The translations under genes and the position numbers were made by a program. Shown one piece after another: positions 44,351 to 59,168 of a stretch of DNA of 64,000 nt. The stretch is from Mauremys mutica. Lineage: Eukaryota; Chordata; Testudines; Geoemydidae. Position 1 is the stretch's first letter, and each line of letters starts with the position of its first letter. The notes under the pieces were generated by a model. That model did not search any database, was not told the DNA's origin, and saw only the letters and a program-made list of their open reading frames with translations. The stretch lies in contig NC_059082.1 of the NCBI RefSeq assembly GCF_020497125.1, forward strand, positions 27,488,965 to 27,552,964. The letters are read 5' to 3'.

Positions 44351-47300
44351 TGAGGCGTTACCCTGTCAGAAAAGTAGATTGGGGGGTTGGTCTTGATGAC
44401 CGGACGCGCCTTGGGTAGTGTGTGAGCTCAAACGAGCACGGCTCTTCCATTGCCTCGGCTTGCATCTCCCTGGCCAGTGTCCCAAAGAGGCTGCAGGAAA
44501 TACACCACCTTGTACGTGAAAAAGCAGAAATGGTCTGCCCTGCTCAGGCCGTGCACACTGAGCTGTTGCTTTTAGTTCCTGGTCCTGAGTGCAGGCACCT
44601 AGGTACCAAGTGACAGGCCCTTTAGAGATAACTAACAGATGATATGATGAGTAACTTAGGTGAGTATCTTAGATAATTAGGGCTTGGGGTAAGTGGCCCT
44701 TCAGAGTTCAAAACTAACAGAAAACGGCTGCTTTCTATATTATTTGATGACCACTCCCTGTGTTCTATCACAGATAAGCAAAACGATAGCAAATATCTGC
44801 TCAGATGCAGTTACCCAGGACATTAAACTATTGTAGCAAAAGCACCGACTCTGAGGTCAGGGATTTGGACGGAAAGTAGTAACCCACTTGTTGACTTAAA
44901 ATACTTTTAAAATTGTAAATGGGAAACACAGTCAAATATTTTAAAATACGTTGTTTTTATCATGATTATTTTCCAAATGTTGTATATTAGAACTGCATCA
45001 GGATCTTTTCTATTCAGTCATGTGTTTGTCATGAAATCAACCTTGATGTTTTTCAGAAATACAGTGTGACAGCTATTTATGGGGTGGTTAAACTTACCTA
45101 AAGCCATTTTAGCAACAAAAATTAATCCGAAATGGATTGTACACTCCAACCAGTCACCAGCTCAGTCACTGACACCTCCCTCCCCCACCCCCGGCTCTGC
45201 TGTTTAATTTGCATCTGACATTGCACAGTATAACCCATGTCATAGAGTTCCTGACCACAGAAAGTCTGCATGGAGAAGCATTGTTTTACACTATTAAATC
45301 TTGCAGTGTGGTGTTGGAGAGGGGAGTATGCAGCAAGCTAGCACAATCTAGAATGTGGCCAGGGATAGCCAGTGGGAGTGGTGATTCACATGCAATGCCT
45401 GCTGGTGGAGATCCAGTGGAGTCTCAACTACAAGGTAGTACACATCATGAGCAAGGGTAGTGCAAACATTGTCACCTTCCCTGAGACTGACTCCTTGGTC
45501 TGAAATGCACTGGTATCTGCTCGTGCAGGGAGCTGCAGTTTGTACTTTACTGCCCTAGCAGGATTCAGTCAATCCTTAGGAGTGAAATTCACTGGCTCCC
45601 TTAATGTGGCTACAGAAAGGCTCAAGTGCAACTGAAGGACCCTGGCTGTGCTGTGTGGAAGGTGGCTGGGAAGAGAAGAGGCTACGCATGAGACACTCTG
45701 CATATTTTACCTACTGTGGGACTGAGGACTTGGCTACGCACACATTGCACCACATATAGTTAGTGATACAGCCCCTCTACTGCACATGTAGTTAAATTAG
45801 TATAGTTTTTTCTTATAAGGTAAGGGGAATAAAGTGTAACACTATAGCTACATCCACTGGAGGGATTGTACAGAGTTCATTATTTCAATAGGAATACAAG
45901 TCCCTAACTGAAATAATTGAATTGGTACAAAACAGTATGTAGACCAGACCTAAACATCATGGAGGCACTCCTCCACATCAGTATCTGTGTTTGTGTAGGG
46001 ACTAGGGATGTGTGCTTAAGCTGAGAGAGAGTGAGAGCTTGAGGAGGTAGAGGCAGAATCAGTATATCCGTGAACTTCAGGGATCCACTGTGTATTCTGC
46101 TGCTAGGAGAAAAAAATCATCTACATATGCCCAAGCTCCCCCCACTCCCACCCATTTACTTAGGTTCTGCACATGGGCTGTGGATTTCAGGATAAGTGAA
46201 AGTTTTTGGCAAAATAGGTACATTAGAAAGCCCTATTAATAAATTTGTATTTTGACTATTTCTAGCCAGTTCCAATCAAAAGTACAGAGTTGTGGCAAAT
46301 GCACATTTTTTTTCTCCTAAGCACTGATTACTTAAGATTTATGGTTTTAAGGCAGTAGCCTGAATGTTTGCTTCCCTGGAAATTTGTGTTTACTATAAGT
46401 TACGGTTTAGTGAACTGTAAAATGCCCCACAGATGCTGATCTACGAATTAGCGATTCGTAAAGCTCTCCAGCAAAATGAAGATGTCTCTTTGCAAATCTG
46501 AGCTTCACAGAAGGTTTAAGCAAGGGTGTGTATGGTGGGGGGAGGGGGAGAAAGGTGGCTGTTGACCACTGGCTAATCAGAGTTATGATTACATTTCACT
46601 GGTTGATGAAGTGATCCCTGTATGGGGTTTGTGTATAAATGTAGGTTTGTTAAAGTGCTTCGGTATCCTTTGGTTGAAAGACAAGAAAGTATAGAAACAC
46701 TACTGGGTATAAAGTAATCTGATATTTTAATACACTCCTGATCTTGCTGAGTGGTTTCAATGTCTGTTAAAGTCTATGGATGTGAAGGATGCTGAACATC
46801 CAGTATTTGGCACCCAGGAGGACTGAAACCCTTAAGGAAAAACATAAAAATATTAATTGCATGTAAAGACATTTTTTTTTTGGAAGGAAAGGAAACCAGG
46901 CCTCAGAAGACTAATATTTTTGTTGCTTCAGTGTAAGAGCAAACAGACCTGAATCTCATTGGGTGAGTCGCATGGCGAGGGTTTGAGGCTGTGGGCTCTG
47001 TCCCAGATCATTGGATATGACTGACTTTCTGGTGTCCTTTAAAAAATGTGTTTAGCATAATCAATAAATCAGGGGCCATGGATTTCTCCTGCAACTCTTT
47101 TTAAATCATGCGTAACCTCTGGTATTCTAGACACTGGAAGAATAACCATCTCACACCTGAGCTCCCAGCTCTGTGCATCAGCTGGGATCTAAAGATCACA
47201 AAATGGTTCATGCATATACAATGTTATTTGATTCCACCTGCCCCCAAAAACAAATGTGACTGGGGTCAGATTCCTGGCTATGGCTGCAGTGCACACAGTG

Positions 47301-48170
47301 CAAGTCAGGGTTGGGGAGGTGGGCAAAGGTGACTTATAGCTCTCCTCTGCAGTCTTTTATCCTGCTGCAGCTCTGGATAGACCAGTACCCTTCTTTGTCA
47401 CCTTAGAGCAGCAAGTTCATGTCACAGCCAGTCTGCAATGGCCCCTGGAGCTGAAGGCACTGGTGAGGAGCAGCATGGCATAGGGGATCCCAGCCACACT
47501 CTCTTTTTCCTTGCTACCCCAGCAGCCTGGAGTGAGAGAGGCATAAAGCCACCTCTGCACCAGCAGAGGTTATCCTTCCTGGAGCCAGTTAAGTGGGTTT
47601 AGGACTAATTCATGCTGGCTGCTGCACCACACTAGGGAATCAGGTGCTATGTTGCTGAAGACCAGGGTGCAGGGGGTTAAGTGAGGTAGGAGTGGGGGCT
47701 CATATTCTCAGTTTTCCAATGATTGGACCTTTAATTGCACTTAAAGCTAATCAGGTTCCAATAAGGTGCTCTCACTTGAGGCACCACCAGAATGTATATT
47801 CCTGCCTTATAAATAAGTGCAAGTTTGACACAAGTTTTGGTTTTCCCTTATTTGTCCCAGGAGAGGCGCCTCCATACTGCTGAGTCAGCTCCATTTACTA
47901 GGAATTGCTGGATTTGTAGCTGTCCCAGCGTCTGGCTGCTGTGCAGAGAGAAGGCTCTCAGTAGGCAGGGGTGAATCAGAGCTCCTGCCTCCCCTGTGCT
48001 TCGCACCCCAAAGGAGAAGTCTCCAGCTCAGCTTGGCTGTTAAAACGTGAGCAAGAGTAGGTGGATCCTGCGGTAGTGAAGTGCCCCTCTTGGAGTGAAC
48101 TGCAGAGACGGGCAGTGGAATGGGGCCAGAGGGGAGTTGTGCCTGAGTGACTGTCACAGGGCTGAGTAGC
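44351..48170. other. intergenic, no gene recognised
   Basis: Unique-looking DNA between the CpG island and the CHRNA7 promoter. It contains one probable MITE remnant (45733-45952). Frames such as 45209-45460 lack support. Confidence 0.45.
45733..45952. mobile_element. decayed TGTAGAC-type MITE
   Basis: Ends with ACAGTATGTAGACCAGACCT and starts near CTTGGCTACGCACACATTGCA. An interior TACATCCACTGGAGGGA fits the same turtle-type group. Boundaries are approximate. Confidence 0.4.
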
Positions 48171-48707
48171 CATGGAGGGAGGGAAGGGGTGGAGAGAGAG
48201 ATCCGCTCTTAGCTCACACGCACAGCCCTATAAAGCTAGGGCTGCTCTGTTGAACGGGCTGCATTTCTCCTGCTGCAGCAGCCGCAGCAACTGTCTCTGC
48301 CTCCCCTCTGCCCTGCCTGAGGGTCTAGAGGGATTAAGGAAAGTAGGGAAATCCATCACGTGGAGGAGGAGGTGGAGGGAGGGGGGCGGTCATTAGCATT
48401 CGTGTGCTGTGCCTGAGCTGGCAGCATCTCAAGGAGAGATCCGGGGCCAGCCCAGGAAGGGAGCTGGCACCAGGAAGAGGAGCTGGAGCCCTGTTCCTGA
48501 CACCCGGTTCCCCAGGCCCCCTCAGCCTTGTGTGCCCCCAAGCACTCGCCTTCCAGTCTCTGCTCTGCGTCTCTTTCCCTTTCTTTATCTTACTCCAAGT
48601 GCCTGGTCTCGGCAGCTGCCTGGCTGATTTGGGGCTCGAGCTGAACTTTGCTTCTGGGTTTGGGGCTCTGCAGCTGCTGCACTTCCCCAGCGAGGCTGGC
48701 TCTTGGG
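48171..48707 (+). promoter_or_regulatory. CHRNA7: CHRNA7 proximal promoter and 5' UTR
   Basis: G+C-rich, G/A-then-C/T-biased sequence just upstream of the CHRNA7 start codon. It contains TATAAA at 48229-48234, a GGGGCGG box at about 48383 and a CACGTG E-box at 48357-48362. No ATG occurs between the TATA motif and 48708, so the start codon is the first available. Known: vertebrate alpha-7 promoters are compact, with Sp1/AP-2-type sites and an E-box bound by USF. Transcription start is not determinable here and could lie downstream of the E-box instead of near 48260. Confidence 0.65.
48357..48362. promoter_or_regulatory. E-box CACGTG
   Basis: Perfect palindromic E-box 346 bp upstream of the CHRNA7 ATG, the site class bound by USF and related bHLH-ZIP factors. 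The role is inferred from studies of alpha-7 promoters in other vertebrates. Confidence 0.5.
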
Positions 48708-48762
48708 ATGGGACTCCGGGAGCTGACTGTCTGGCTGGTCGTGGCTATGGGGCTCGTACATG
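48708..48762 (+). CDS. CHRNA7: CHRNA7 exon 1 (coding part): signal peptide
   Basis: The ATG has G at -3 and G at +4. It encodes MGLRELTVWLVVAMGLVH plus one base, then a perfect GTGAGT donor at 48763. The sequence is an N-terminal signal peptide (basic Arg4, then a hydrophobic LTVWLVVAMGLV core) that directs the receptor subunit into the ER. It strongly resembles the bird alpha-7 leader (MGLR start) and differs from the mammalian one. The 55-nt coding length and phase-1 junction match the family. The split codon G/TG joins exon 2 as Val, giving the VSLQGEF start of the mature protein. The subunit forms homopentameric, Ca2+-permeable, alpha-bungarotoxin-sensitive acetylcholine-gated channels in neurons and other cells. 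Confidence 0.95.
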
Positions 48763-51680
<2,918 letters not shown>

Positions 51681-52005
51681 AGAACATAACAATGACCATA
51701 CTGGGTCAGACCAATGGTCCTTCTAGCCCAGTATCCAGTGTCCCAACAGTAGCTGGTGCCAGGTGCTTCAGAAGGAATTAACAGAATAGGGCAATTTATC
51801 TAGTGATGCATACTCCTCCAGTCCCAGCTTCTAGTAGTCAAGTTAGGGACAGACAGAGTGTAAGGTTGCATCCCAGACCATCTTGGCTAAGAGCCATTGA
51901 TGGACCGATTCTCCATGAACTTATCTAATTCTTTTTTTAACCCATTTATACTTTTGGCCTTCACAACATCCCCTGGCAATAAGTTCTGTGGGTTGATGGT
52001 GCATC
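51681..52005 (-). mobile_element. CR1 LINE 3'-end fragment
   Basis: Minus-strand tail AACATAACAATGACCATACTGGGTCAGACC followed by CCAGTATCCAGTGTCCC and CTTGGCTAAGAGCCATTGATGG. It is the same CR1 lineage as the plus-strand copy at 27690-28663. Confidence 0.8.
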
Positions 52006-52304
52006 AGCCTGTGGAACTGGTGGGACACTGGATAGGAGGACAGAAATTACAGGCAGCATGTCTCTAGGCGCATCAGGGAGGGAAGGATGGGTGTTTTATG
52101 TAGGCTGGAATAGGCAATTTGAAGAGGCACTGGCAGGTTACATTTGCTGCATAATTTAATCACAGACTGTGGCTGCACCTGCATGGGCACATAGTATTGG
52201 GAGAGGTCAACTATGATGTGGGTCAGAAGCACAGGCACAGCAGTAGACCATGCTGTAGATGGTACTGCCTTCCCTGTTGGAGGGTATACAGGGCGATGGT
52301 ATTA

Positions 52305-52440
52305 GTAGTAACTGTTTGTTATGGTAGTGCCTAAGAACCAACCAAGAATGGGGGCCCATTGTGCTAGGAGCTGTACAAATCCAGACTTACAGACTGTTCC
52401 TGCCTCAAAGAGCTTACAGTCTAAATGAACAAGACAAGCA
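52305..52440 (+). repeat. ancient interspersed repeat copy
   Basis: TGTTATGGTAGTGCCTAAGAACC, GGGGGCCCATTGTGCTAGGAGCTGTAC and CTGCCTCAAAGAGCTTACAGTC match the family seen at 31071 and 49605. Confidence 0.6.
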
Positions 52441-53609
52441 CCAGATGGGGAAAGGGGTGTTAAACAGAAGCATAATGAACAATGTGATGACAGCAAACAT
52501 GTTAGTTCCACATTTTTGGGGGGAGTGGGGTGGGCTTAATTAGGAGGGGATCAACTAAATGGAAAGAAAAATGAAGGAAGAGAGCTCCCTGAGGAAAGAG
52601 GGACAGGGCAGGGGACAAGAGGGTAATAGGGGCTGATGTAGATGGAAGCTGAGTTGAAGGGAGTGGGAAGGAGAGAGTTGGAGCAAACAGCCAGTCAGTG
52701 CAGGCAGAGGAAGTCCACTCCACTGTAGAAAGTTCCCTGACTGTCCGAAGCCCCCTGCTTTGGCTGCTTCTGCAGCTGTTCCTACCAGCTGGATACTCTG
52801 GCTCTCCGTGTGTGCTGTCTGCACCTACTTACTTATTTAGATTTCATCTCTTTGTGCCTTCCTGCCTTGATAGTGCCAGAATTATCAGAAGAGCTCAGCA
52901 CTCCTTATTGGGGCCTGACTTTCAAAAGAGTTCAGCACTCTGGATGATGAGCACTTGAAAAGTTGGCTGCCACCTCTTCTGGTGTAATATGTAATTATGT
53001 ACAGTTACAAATGCAAACTTCAACATGGTGCAAAGTACCTTAGCTGAACCCCAAATAGACTTCAAAAAAGCCTTCCACACCATTGATCTCATTTCCAACA
53101 TGGCCTCTAGCTGCAGAGTTCCTGCTTGAGTATGTGCGTTTCCTTGCAGGAATTCGGACAGTGCAGCACGGTCCCCTCCATATGCTGTGCTTCTTGTACA
53201 AATAAGTTTGTATAAAACCTAAGACCAACCAGAGTGTTTCCATATTTTTTTAATTCGAAAAGTAAGTTTTGTTAAAAAAAGAAAAAATCAGTGCCCCTTT
53301 GCAGTGCATTTAACCCATTTCAGCATTATGCTGATACCTGAGAAGCTGAAAGTGAAATTGACAGGGAACTGGTCAGCTAGACAATAAGAAAACTGATTAG
53401 TCTATATTTGTTTGAGCTGAAATACAGAAAGCAAACAAATAGCATGAAAAGATGAAAGAAGTTTACAAATTATTTATTTTAATAATTAAAGGTGCTGTTA
53501 TTAACAAAATTAATTACATTTAAGGGCTTAAAAAATATAGACATATGTGATGTAGCCTTACTGAAAGCAATGCAATTACACCTGGAATTAATTTGGACCA
53601 TATGTGTTA
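52441..53609 (+). other. CHRNA7 intron 2, no feature recognised
   Basis: Purine-rich to about 52700, then mixed. Overlapping opposite-strand frames at 52502-52958 are not supported as genes. Confidence 0.45.
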
Positions 53610-53880
53610 ATCTGTGTCTACACTAGAAAGGGTTTGTCAGTATAGCTGTATTGGCAAATCCTCCTAGTAGGGATGTAATTTATATCAACAAAAGAGTTCC
53701 TTTACTGCTATACTTATACCAGTTCTCTGAATGAAATAAGCTATCCTGGGAGGCTTTGTCACTGATATAACTGCATATAGGCTGGAGATTTTGCTATGAT
53801 GATGACGTGCAATATTCCCCCCCCAACACTCCTAACTGACATAGCAATGCAGGCAACACTGTTAAGTGTAGACCGAGCCC
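53610..53880. mobile_element. TIR MITE (TGTCTACACTAGAAAG type)
   Basis: Left TGTGTCTACACTAGAAAGGG is matched by inverted right GGTCTACACTTAACAGTGTT. The interior has TATAGCTGTATTGGCA-like foldback pieces and a C9 run near 53818. It belongs to the TGTCTACAC group of MITEs abundant here. Confidence 0.65.
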
Positions 53881-55004
53881 AAATGAACACTAACCAGAGT
53901 GAAAATAGTTGGATACTCAAATGGCTAAAGGCCAACAGCCAGTGAACTTTACAGAGTTGTCATTTCTTCGGGAGTTGTTGAGTATAATAAAAAATAATAG
54001 AAGGAAAAGGCAAATATCCATTTATCGTTAGATTGAAAACTCCTTTCTGTACATTTTTTTTAATTCAAACAACAACAAGCCAGTGATACAGTAGTTATGG
54101 TAAAATTGATTGTGTCTCTCCCTTGAAGTGTTGGGATTGACAGGCATGGGGAGAAACCAACTAGGCTTCACAGTATAAAATAAATGAGTATTCTGCATTT
54201 TCAACAAGAATCAGATACTGAAGGGAATGATGAGTACTCATCACAACAATTACTTAATGAGCTAGTAACAAAATGTGCCACCAACATATTTCCTGGTGAC
54301 AGATGCATTTACTTTACTTGACTCACTTAGTGGTAGATTAAGGGTGCATTTCTAGTGCACCAGACTGGACACCACCTCTACAGGAGGCCCTTTAATTTCC
54401 CCTGGTGAATAGAATGTGCCAGCCCACAGCCCAGCTTATTCATCTCACTTCTGTTTTCTCCTACACAGGGGAAAGAGGCAGAAAGTACTTCCAGCCCCTC
54501 TGCCACAGTGGGGGTTACCGCCTCACAGTTTTTAATGGTCCCTGAAAGACCCAGTGAATGCTTCCCCCTGCCCCCCGAGGGTACTGAGCCTACTGAGTCC
54601 TCTTTACTGCTGTGCTTATCACTATAGAGGCTGACATCAGCATTAGGTAGAGAGGAAGCTACTTAGATCTTGTGGTGGTGGTGGATTGAGAGATGGCATG
54701 AGACATAATGTGAAAATTCTAATCAATGAATGCAAAATCAGCATAAGTCCCCACTGTAGACATCTCCAGAGAGTCATGGAGAAAAAGTCGGAACATTTAA
54801 GATGTTATACTGTTCAAGTACTGTCTTTTATGGTTGTTTTTTTTTCATCTGTAGAGGTTGCAGAAACAACATTAAAAAACCCTTGTCCCATTAAACCCAT
54901 TCAGATCCCTTTTGCCCTCTCCAACAGGACTGTCTGATACAAGAAAAAATACTTCAAATGAAGTTTAACAGAATTATTGTCTAAAAAAATAAATAATTGG
55001 AGGT
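53881..55004 (+). other. CHRNA7 intron 2, no feature recognised
   Basis: No gene or repeat supported. The frame at 54686-54937 is not recognisable. Confidence 0.4.
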
Positions 55005-55190
55005 ATACCTATCTCCTAGAAGTGGAAGGGACCTTGAAAGGTCATTGAGTCCAGCCCCCTGCCTTCACTAGCAGGACTAAGTACTGATTTTGCCCTAGAT
55101 CCCTAAGTGGCCCCCTCAAGGAGGGAACTCACGATGCTGGGTTTAAGCAGGCCAATACTCAAACCACTGAGCTATCCCTCCCCTCCTGAA
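55005..55190 (-). mobile_element. tRNA-derived SINE with CR1-type tail
   Basis: On the minus strand: GGGATAGCTCAGTGGTTTGAG, AAACCCAGCATCGTGAGTTC, GGGCCACTTAGGGATC, then a tail with GACCTTTCAAGGTCCC. Same family as 3860-4018 and 11306-11505. Confidence 0.8.
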
Positions 55191-56614
55191 GTCTATTTGT
55201 TTCAAAGCATTTCCTTTTCCACGCTGTACTTGTCTCCTTTTTTTCCAGCTCAAACAGAATGAAGAGTTGAACTCATTTAATTGAATGTTTTTGCTTGTGC
55301 TGTTTTCTTTCAAAAATAACATTTTGTGTCTGGGAGCTTGTTGCTTCAAGGCATTAGCGGTCTCCTTCCTTGTTGGTGTAAATATATCCTAATGACATCC
55401 ATTGATATACTTTTAGGTCCCAGATCAGCAAAGTATTAGAGAAGTGTTTGTTGTCATTGGGACTTAATCTGGTACTTAAGTGCTTTTCTGAATTGGAGAT
55501 ATAATAAGGTTTTGTCAATATTTTCATTTTAAACCGTGAAGTGGGAGCATTTGGAGTCTATGTAAGGGGGCAGGATATCTTGTCTCTGTCCTTTTACATT
55601 GGACTGGAATTTTGTATACAAGTTATCCCTGTCCATGCAGACTTTTGTTAACCAGGTGAGACATTTGAAACTTAGGAGTACAAGAATTGCTGTACTGGAC
55701 CAGACCCTGGCTTATAAAGCTAGATATATGCTTTTTGGTAGGGTCCAGTAATAAGAGCTTCAGTAAAAACTGGGGCGTTTTAGTTTGTGTGTATACTTCA
55801 TTCTCTTTTGAGACATGGGTTTAAACCCCTTATGTTTTACTTTACATCTAGAGTTTGTACACACTATCTCAATGTAAAACTCAAGAGTTTCTCTTGATTT
55901 CACATAAAATTCATGTGCCTCTTATAATTTCCAAGCAAAACCAAATCAACTTAGGTGCTTAAAACTGAGCCAGATTCATAACCTTGGAGAGTCTCTAGAC
56001 AAAAATGGTCTATGTTTTCGATTCTCTAGCAAAATCCTCAACCAAATGAGCTGTGTAGTTTTTGATTTTAATTGCAACCATTTCACACAAACATAGTATT
56101 GCTGTTTGGCACAAACATCAATATTTTGAAAATTTGTTTGATTTTTTCCCCTTTTTTTGATGGATTATTTTCAAGGTCTCGCTTCTTTTGATATGAAAGC
56201 AACCATTTTGTGTGGAGTATTTTCATGATTTTTTCCTCACAACTATTAAATAGCCTGTTAACAAGGTACTGTTGAACTGTTCTGATTAACCTGAGAGATG
56301 GCTCAAACTTTTGGCAATATTTGCACCAAAGTGAAGTAAACCTCCCCATCTGCCAAATATTTCAGATAAATGTTTCACCCCATTATTTTTCATGTTCTCC
56401 TGCTTCTGGTCTATTTCATTTCTACTTGGGACTGAAAGAAAAATGCTGAAATATTATTTGTGAATAGTATCCCATGCAAATGTGTTCTTGTTGGCTTTTC
56501 AGTTCAGTTTTGCAGACAAAATATATAAAACGATCCAGACTTCTGGCAGCTTATCTCCGCTGAATTGAAGATTGCTCATCATGCTTTCACATCTGGAAAC
56601 ATGGCTATACAAAG
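55191..56614 (+). other. CHRNA7 intron 2, no feature recognised
   Basis: A weak CR1-tail-like patch lies at 55676-55720 (ACAAGAATTGCTGTACTGGACCAGACC, minus orientation). The minus frame at 56083-56349 is lysine-rich and unrecognised. Confidence 0.4.
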
Positions 56615-56748
56615 CAAAGGCCCTGGTCATGCAAAGGCTTGCACATGCTAAGTTTTACACACTGTGAGTAACACCATTCATTTCAATAGGGATACACACC
56701 ATCTTAGTTAAACCTGCATATATTTCTCTGCAAGATCAGGGCCTAAGT
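56615..56748. mobile_element. palindromic MITE
   Basis: AAAGGCCCTGGTCATGCAAAG is mirrored by CTCTGCAAGATCAGGGCCT, around CATTCATTTCAATAGGG. It is the same palindromic design as the 8365 and 19858 copies. Confidence 0.6.
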
Positions 56749-57289
56749 TAGATTACAAATCACTTGGATCCAACAAACAAATATCAGTGTGAAATATTAT
56801 GAAATGTTTAAAAGAAAATCACACTCTTATTCAGAGAGAACAATGAGTTCTGTAAAACCAATCACCCATCAAAGAAAAGAGGAAAGAAACATAAATCTGG
56901 AAGAAATTAATAAAATGGAGCTGAATCAACAGGAACATTGAAAATGAATGCTAAGGACATGCATAAGCTGCTTATCAAGTCTCAACAGCTTCTTTCGCAA
57001 ACAGTAGCTCTGGGAGAAGCTCATCAAATCTGCATTGTTCTTTGTAATTGTTAACATTCATTTGTGGACTTTAGAAAAAGTCTTTCTGAGTCTCTCTGCT
57101 CTCTTTCCCGGCTCTGTCTTCCTCTCTCCATCCTGCAGAGAAAATGTGCAACCCTTTAATCTCCTTGAAGACAATTCTAAACTATTATGAGTTTTCCTTG
57201 GATTGTAGAAAATTGGAACAGTCCTGGAATATATTTTCCAATAGTTTTAAATGAATTTGGTTCTCTTGAAAGTTACTGGATTGACAGAG
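56749..57289 (+). other. CHRNA7 intron 2, no feature recognised
   Basis: No gene or repeat supported. Confidence 0.4.
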
Positions 57290-57450
57290 ACTATGTCTAC
57301 ACTGCAATTAAAAACCTGCAGCTGGCCCATGTCAGCTACTCGGGCTTGTGGGGCTCAGGCTAAGAGCCAAGGAGCTGTTGAATTACAGTGTAGACATGTA
57401 GGCTCAGGCTGGAGCCTGGGCTCTAGGAGCCTGTGAGATGGAAGGGCCTA
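57290..57450. mobile_element. TIR MITE (ATGTCTACACTGCAATT type)
   Basis: ATGTCTACACTGCAATTAAA is mirrored by GAATTACAGTGTAGACAT (57381-57398), then the characteristic GGCTCAGGCTGGAGCCTGGGC tail foldback. It is a partial copy of a longer composite element. Confidence 0.65.
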
Positions 57451-57579
57451 TATGTGATTCTTAATTATTTTACTTTCTAATTTACGGCTTAGCTAATAAT
57501 TTTGCCTCTGTTAGTTTCCTGTTCCCAGCCACTCTTCTCAAGCTATGCTGTCTCTTGAAAGAGGCCTTCAATAAATTCA

Positions 57580-57874
57580 GGGTATGTCCATACTACCCGC
57601 CGGGTCGGCGGGTAGCAATCGACTTCTCGGAGTTCGATATATCGCGTCTCATCTAGACGCGATATATCGAACTCTGAACGCGCTCCCGTCGACTCCGGAA
57701 CTCCACCACCGCGAACGGCGGTGGCGGAGTCGACGGGGGAGCCGCGGACTTCGATCCCGCGCCGTGAGGACGGGTAAGTAGTTCGAACTAAGGTAGTTCG
57801 ACTTCAGCTACGCTATTCGCGTAGCTGAAGTTGCGTACCTTAGTTCGACCCCCCCCCAGTGTAGACTAGGCCTT
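57580..57874. mobile_element. highly structured turtle-type MITE with three hairpins
   Basis: TIR-like ends GGTATGTCCATACTACCCGC and, inverted, GGCCTAGTCTACACTGGGGG. Three strong stems: 18-bp perfect arms 57632-57649 / 57655-57672; an imperfect GTCGACTCCG...CGGAGTCGAC stem over about 57688-57734; and 13-bp perfect arms 57801-57813 / 57819-57831, extended by GTTCGAACTAAGGTA (57781-57795) facing TACCTTAGTTCGAC (57836-57849). It is CpG-rich compared with its surroundings, so it is young or protected. Confidence 0.75.
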
Positions 57875-58517
57875 AGTATGCTATAGGATGCACAATGGTG
57901 AAGAACAAAGGACTAGTTTAAAGTACTTGCATAAAGAAAAATAAAAGTCACAATGTTTCTTCTTTTGTAAAACTGTTTCTATATTCATTGTACTTTGAAT
58001 CAGGCCCTTGTCTATGAACATCAGGACTCATGAACTCTCCTCTCAATGTCCAGGAGAGTGGCTATTTTGCAACAGGTAATGTCTGTAGAAAATTGTCTCA
58101 GAATAACTGTACCAAGAAGAAAAATATTTTCATTAGTTATCAGCAAAGCAATTCATATATCTAACATTTTTCTTATATCTTTGTAAGGCCATGCTGTTAT
58201 TACAAATAGAGGGGTCACACGATTTCCTATGTCATAAAAATATTTATTGAATACTTATTATTACAGTAGGGCAAAAGGTCTGCTCTGTTCAGTAGCTTGA
58301 GATCATCTGCAGAACTTCCTGTTAACAGGACAATAGGTTCATGATTGACATGACTGTTCAGTTCTTAAAGAAACAGTACTAATGTATATATTAACTATTT
58401 TACCTAGAGCAATAAATCCTCATGAGATACAACATCCAGATTTTGAGGGGCCTAGGGAACATCATGTGCATATTCAACCACTGTATTAAACCATAACCGT
58501 ATCACCATAACACATTA
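57875..58517 (+). other. CHRNA7 intron 2, no feature recognised
   Basis: No gene or repeat supported. Confidence 0.4.
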
Positions 58518-58590
58518 GCTCTTTGAAGCAAGGGCCATCTCTTTATGTGTTGTAAACACAATGGGGCCCTGCCCTCTAGCTGCTACCACA
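58518..58590 (-). repeat. ancient interspersed repeat fragment
   Basis: GTTGTAAACACAATGGGGCCCTGCCCTCTAGCTGCTACCACAA is the complement of the central part of the repeat at 31071 and 49605. Confidence 0.5.
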
Positions 58591-58741
58591 ACAGAAATAA
58601 TAATAATGAACACAATAAACAAGAAAATAAGAGGCGTTCCTAAGATTTTGTGCAGGACTTTAGTCACGTAATCAATAATAATGAGAGTTACCCAATTAAA
58701 TCTCTTCATTCTACTTTGAAAATGTGGAGCTAATGCATTGT

Positions 58742-58862
58742 GGGCCAGACTCTGCAACCCCCTTGCATTGAGCAGCACTTACTCACACCACCCAGTCCCA
58801 GTGCCTTTATTGGGACTATTGGTGTCCATTCAGCATGAGTAAGGGTTGTAGAATCTGGCCCT
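58742..58862. mobile_element. palindromic MITE (GGGCCAGA.TCTGCAACCC)
   Basis: GGGCCAGACTCTGCAACCC and its inverted partner GGGTTGTAGAATCTGGCCCT are separated by TTGAGCAGCACTTACTCACACC...GCATGAGTAA, a 121-bp foldback. Confidence 0.75.
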
Positions 58863-58999
58863 AAAAAGTTGGTAGTACCACGATGTTACATTGATGCAAT
58901 TCACTGATGAGCTCTTTTTTCAAGATAAGTGCCTGCTTTTTAAAATTCTTCAATGTTAATTATTTTGTTTTACTTTTTTTTTGGTGTCCAGTAAACAAA

Positions 59000-59168
59000 G
59001 GCAAATAACACGAATTCGGATATAATGCGGTAAAGCAGCACTTGGGGGCGGGGGGAGGCTGCACACTCTGCTGGATCAAAGCAAGTTCGATATAACGTGG
59101 TTTCACCTATGACGTCGTAAGATTTTTTGGCTCCCGAAGACAGCATTATATCGGGGTAGAGGTGTATT
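59000..59168. mobile_element. MITE with GATATAA / TTATATC repeats, one end truncated
   Basis: ACACGAATTCGGATATAATGCGG, GTTCGATATAACGTGGTTTCACC and a terminal CATTATATCGGGGTAGAGGTG are hallmarks of a common reptile MITE. The full right terminus is present, while the left terminus is missing or eroded. A CACTTGGGGGCGGGGGGAGGC patch lies in the centre. Confidence 0.6.
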
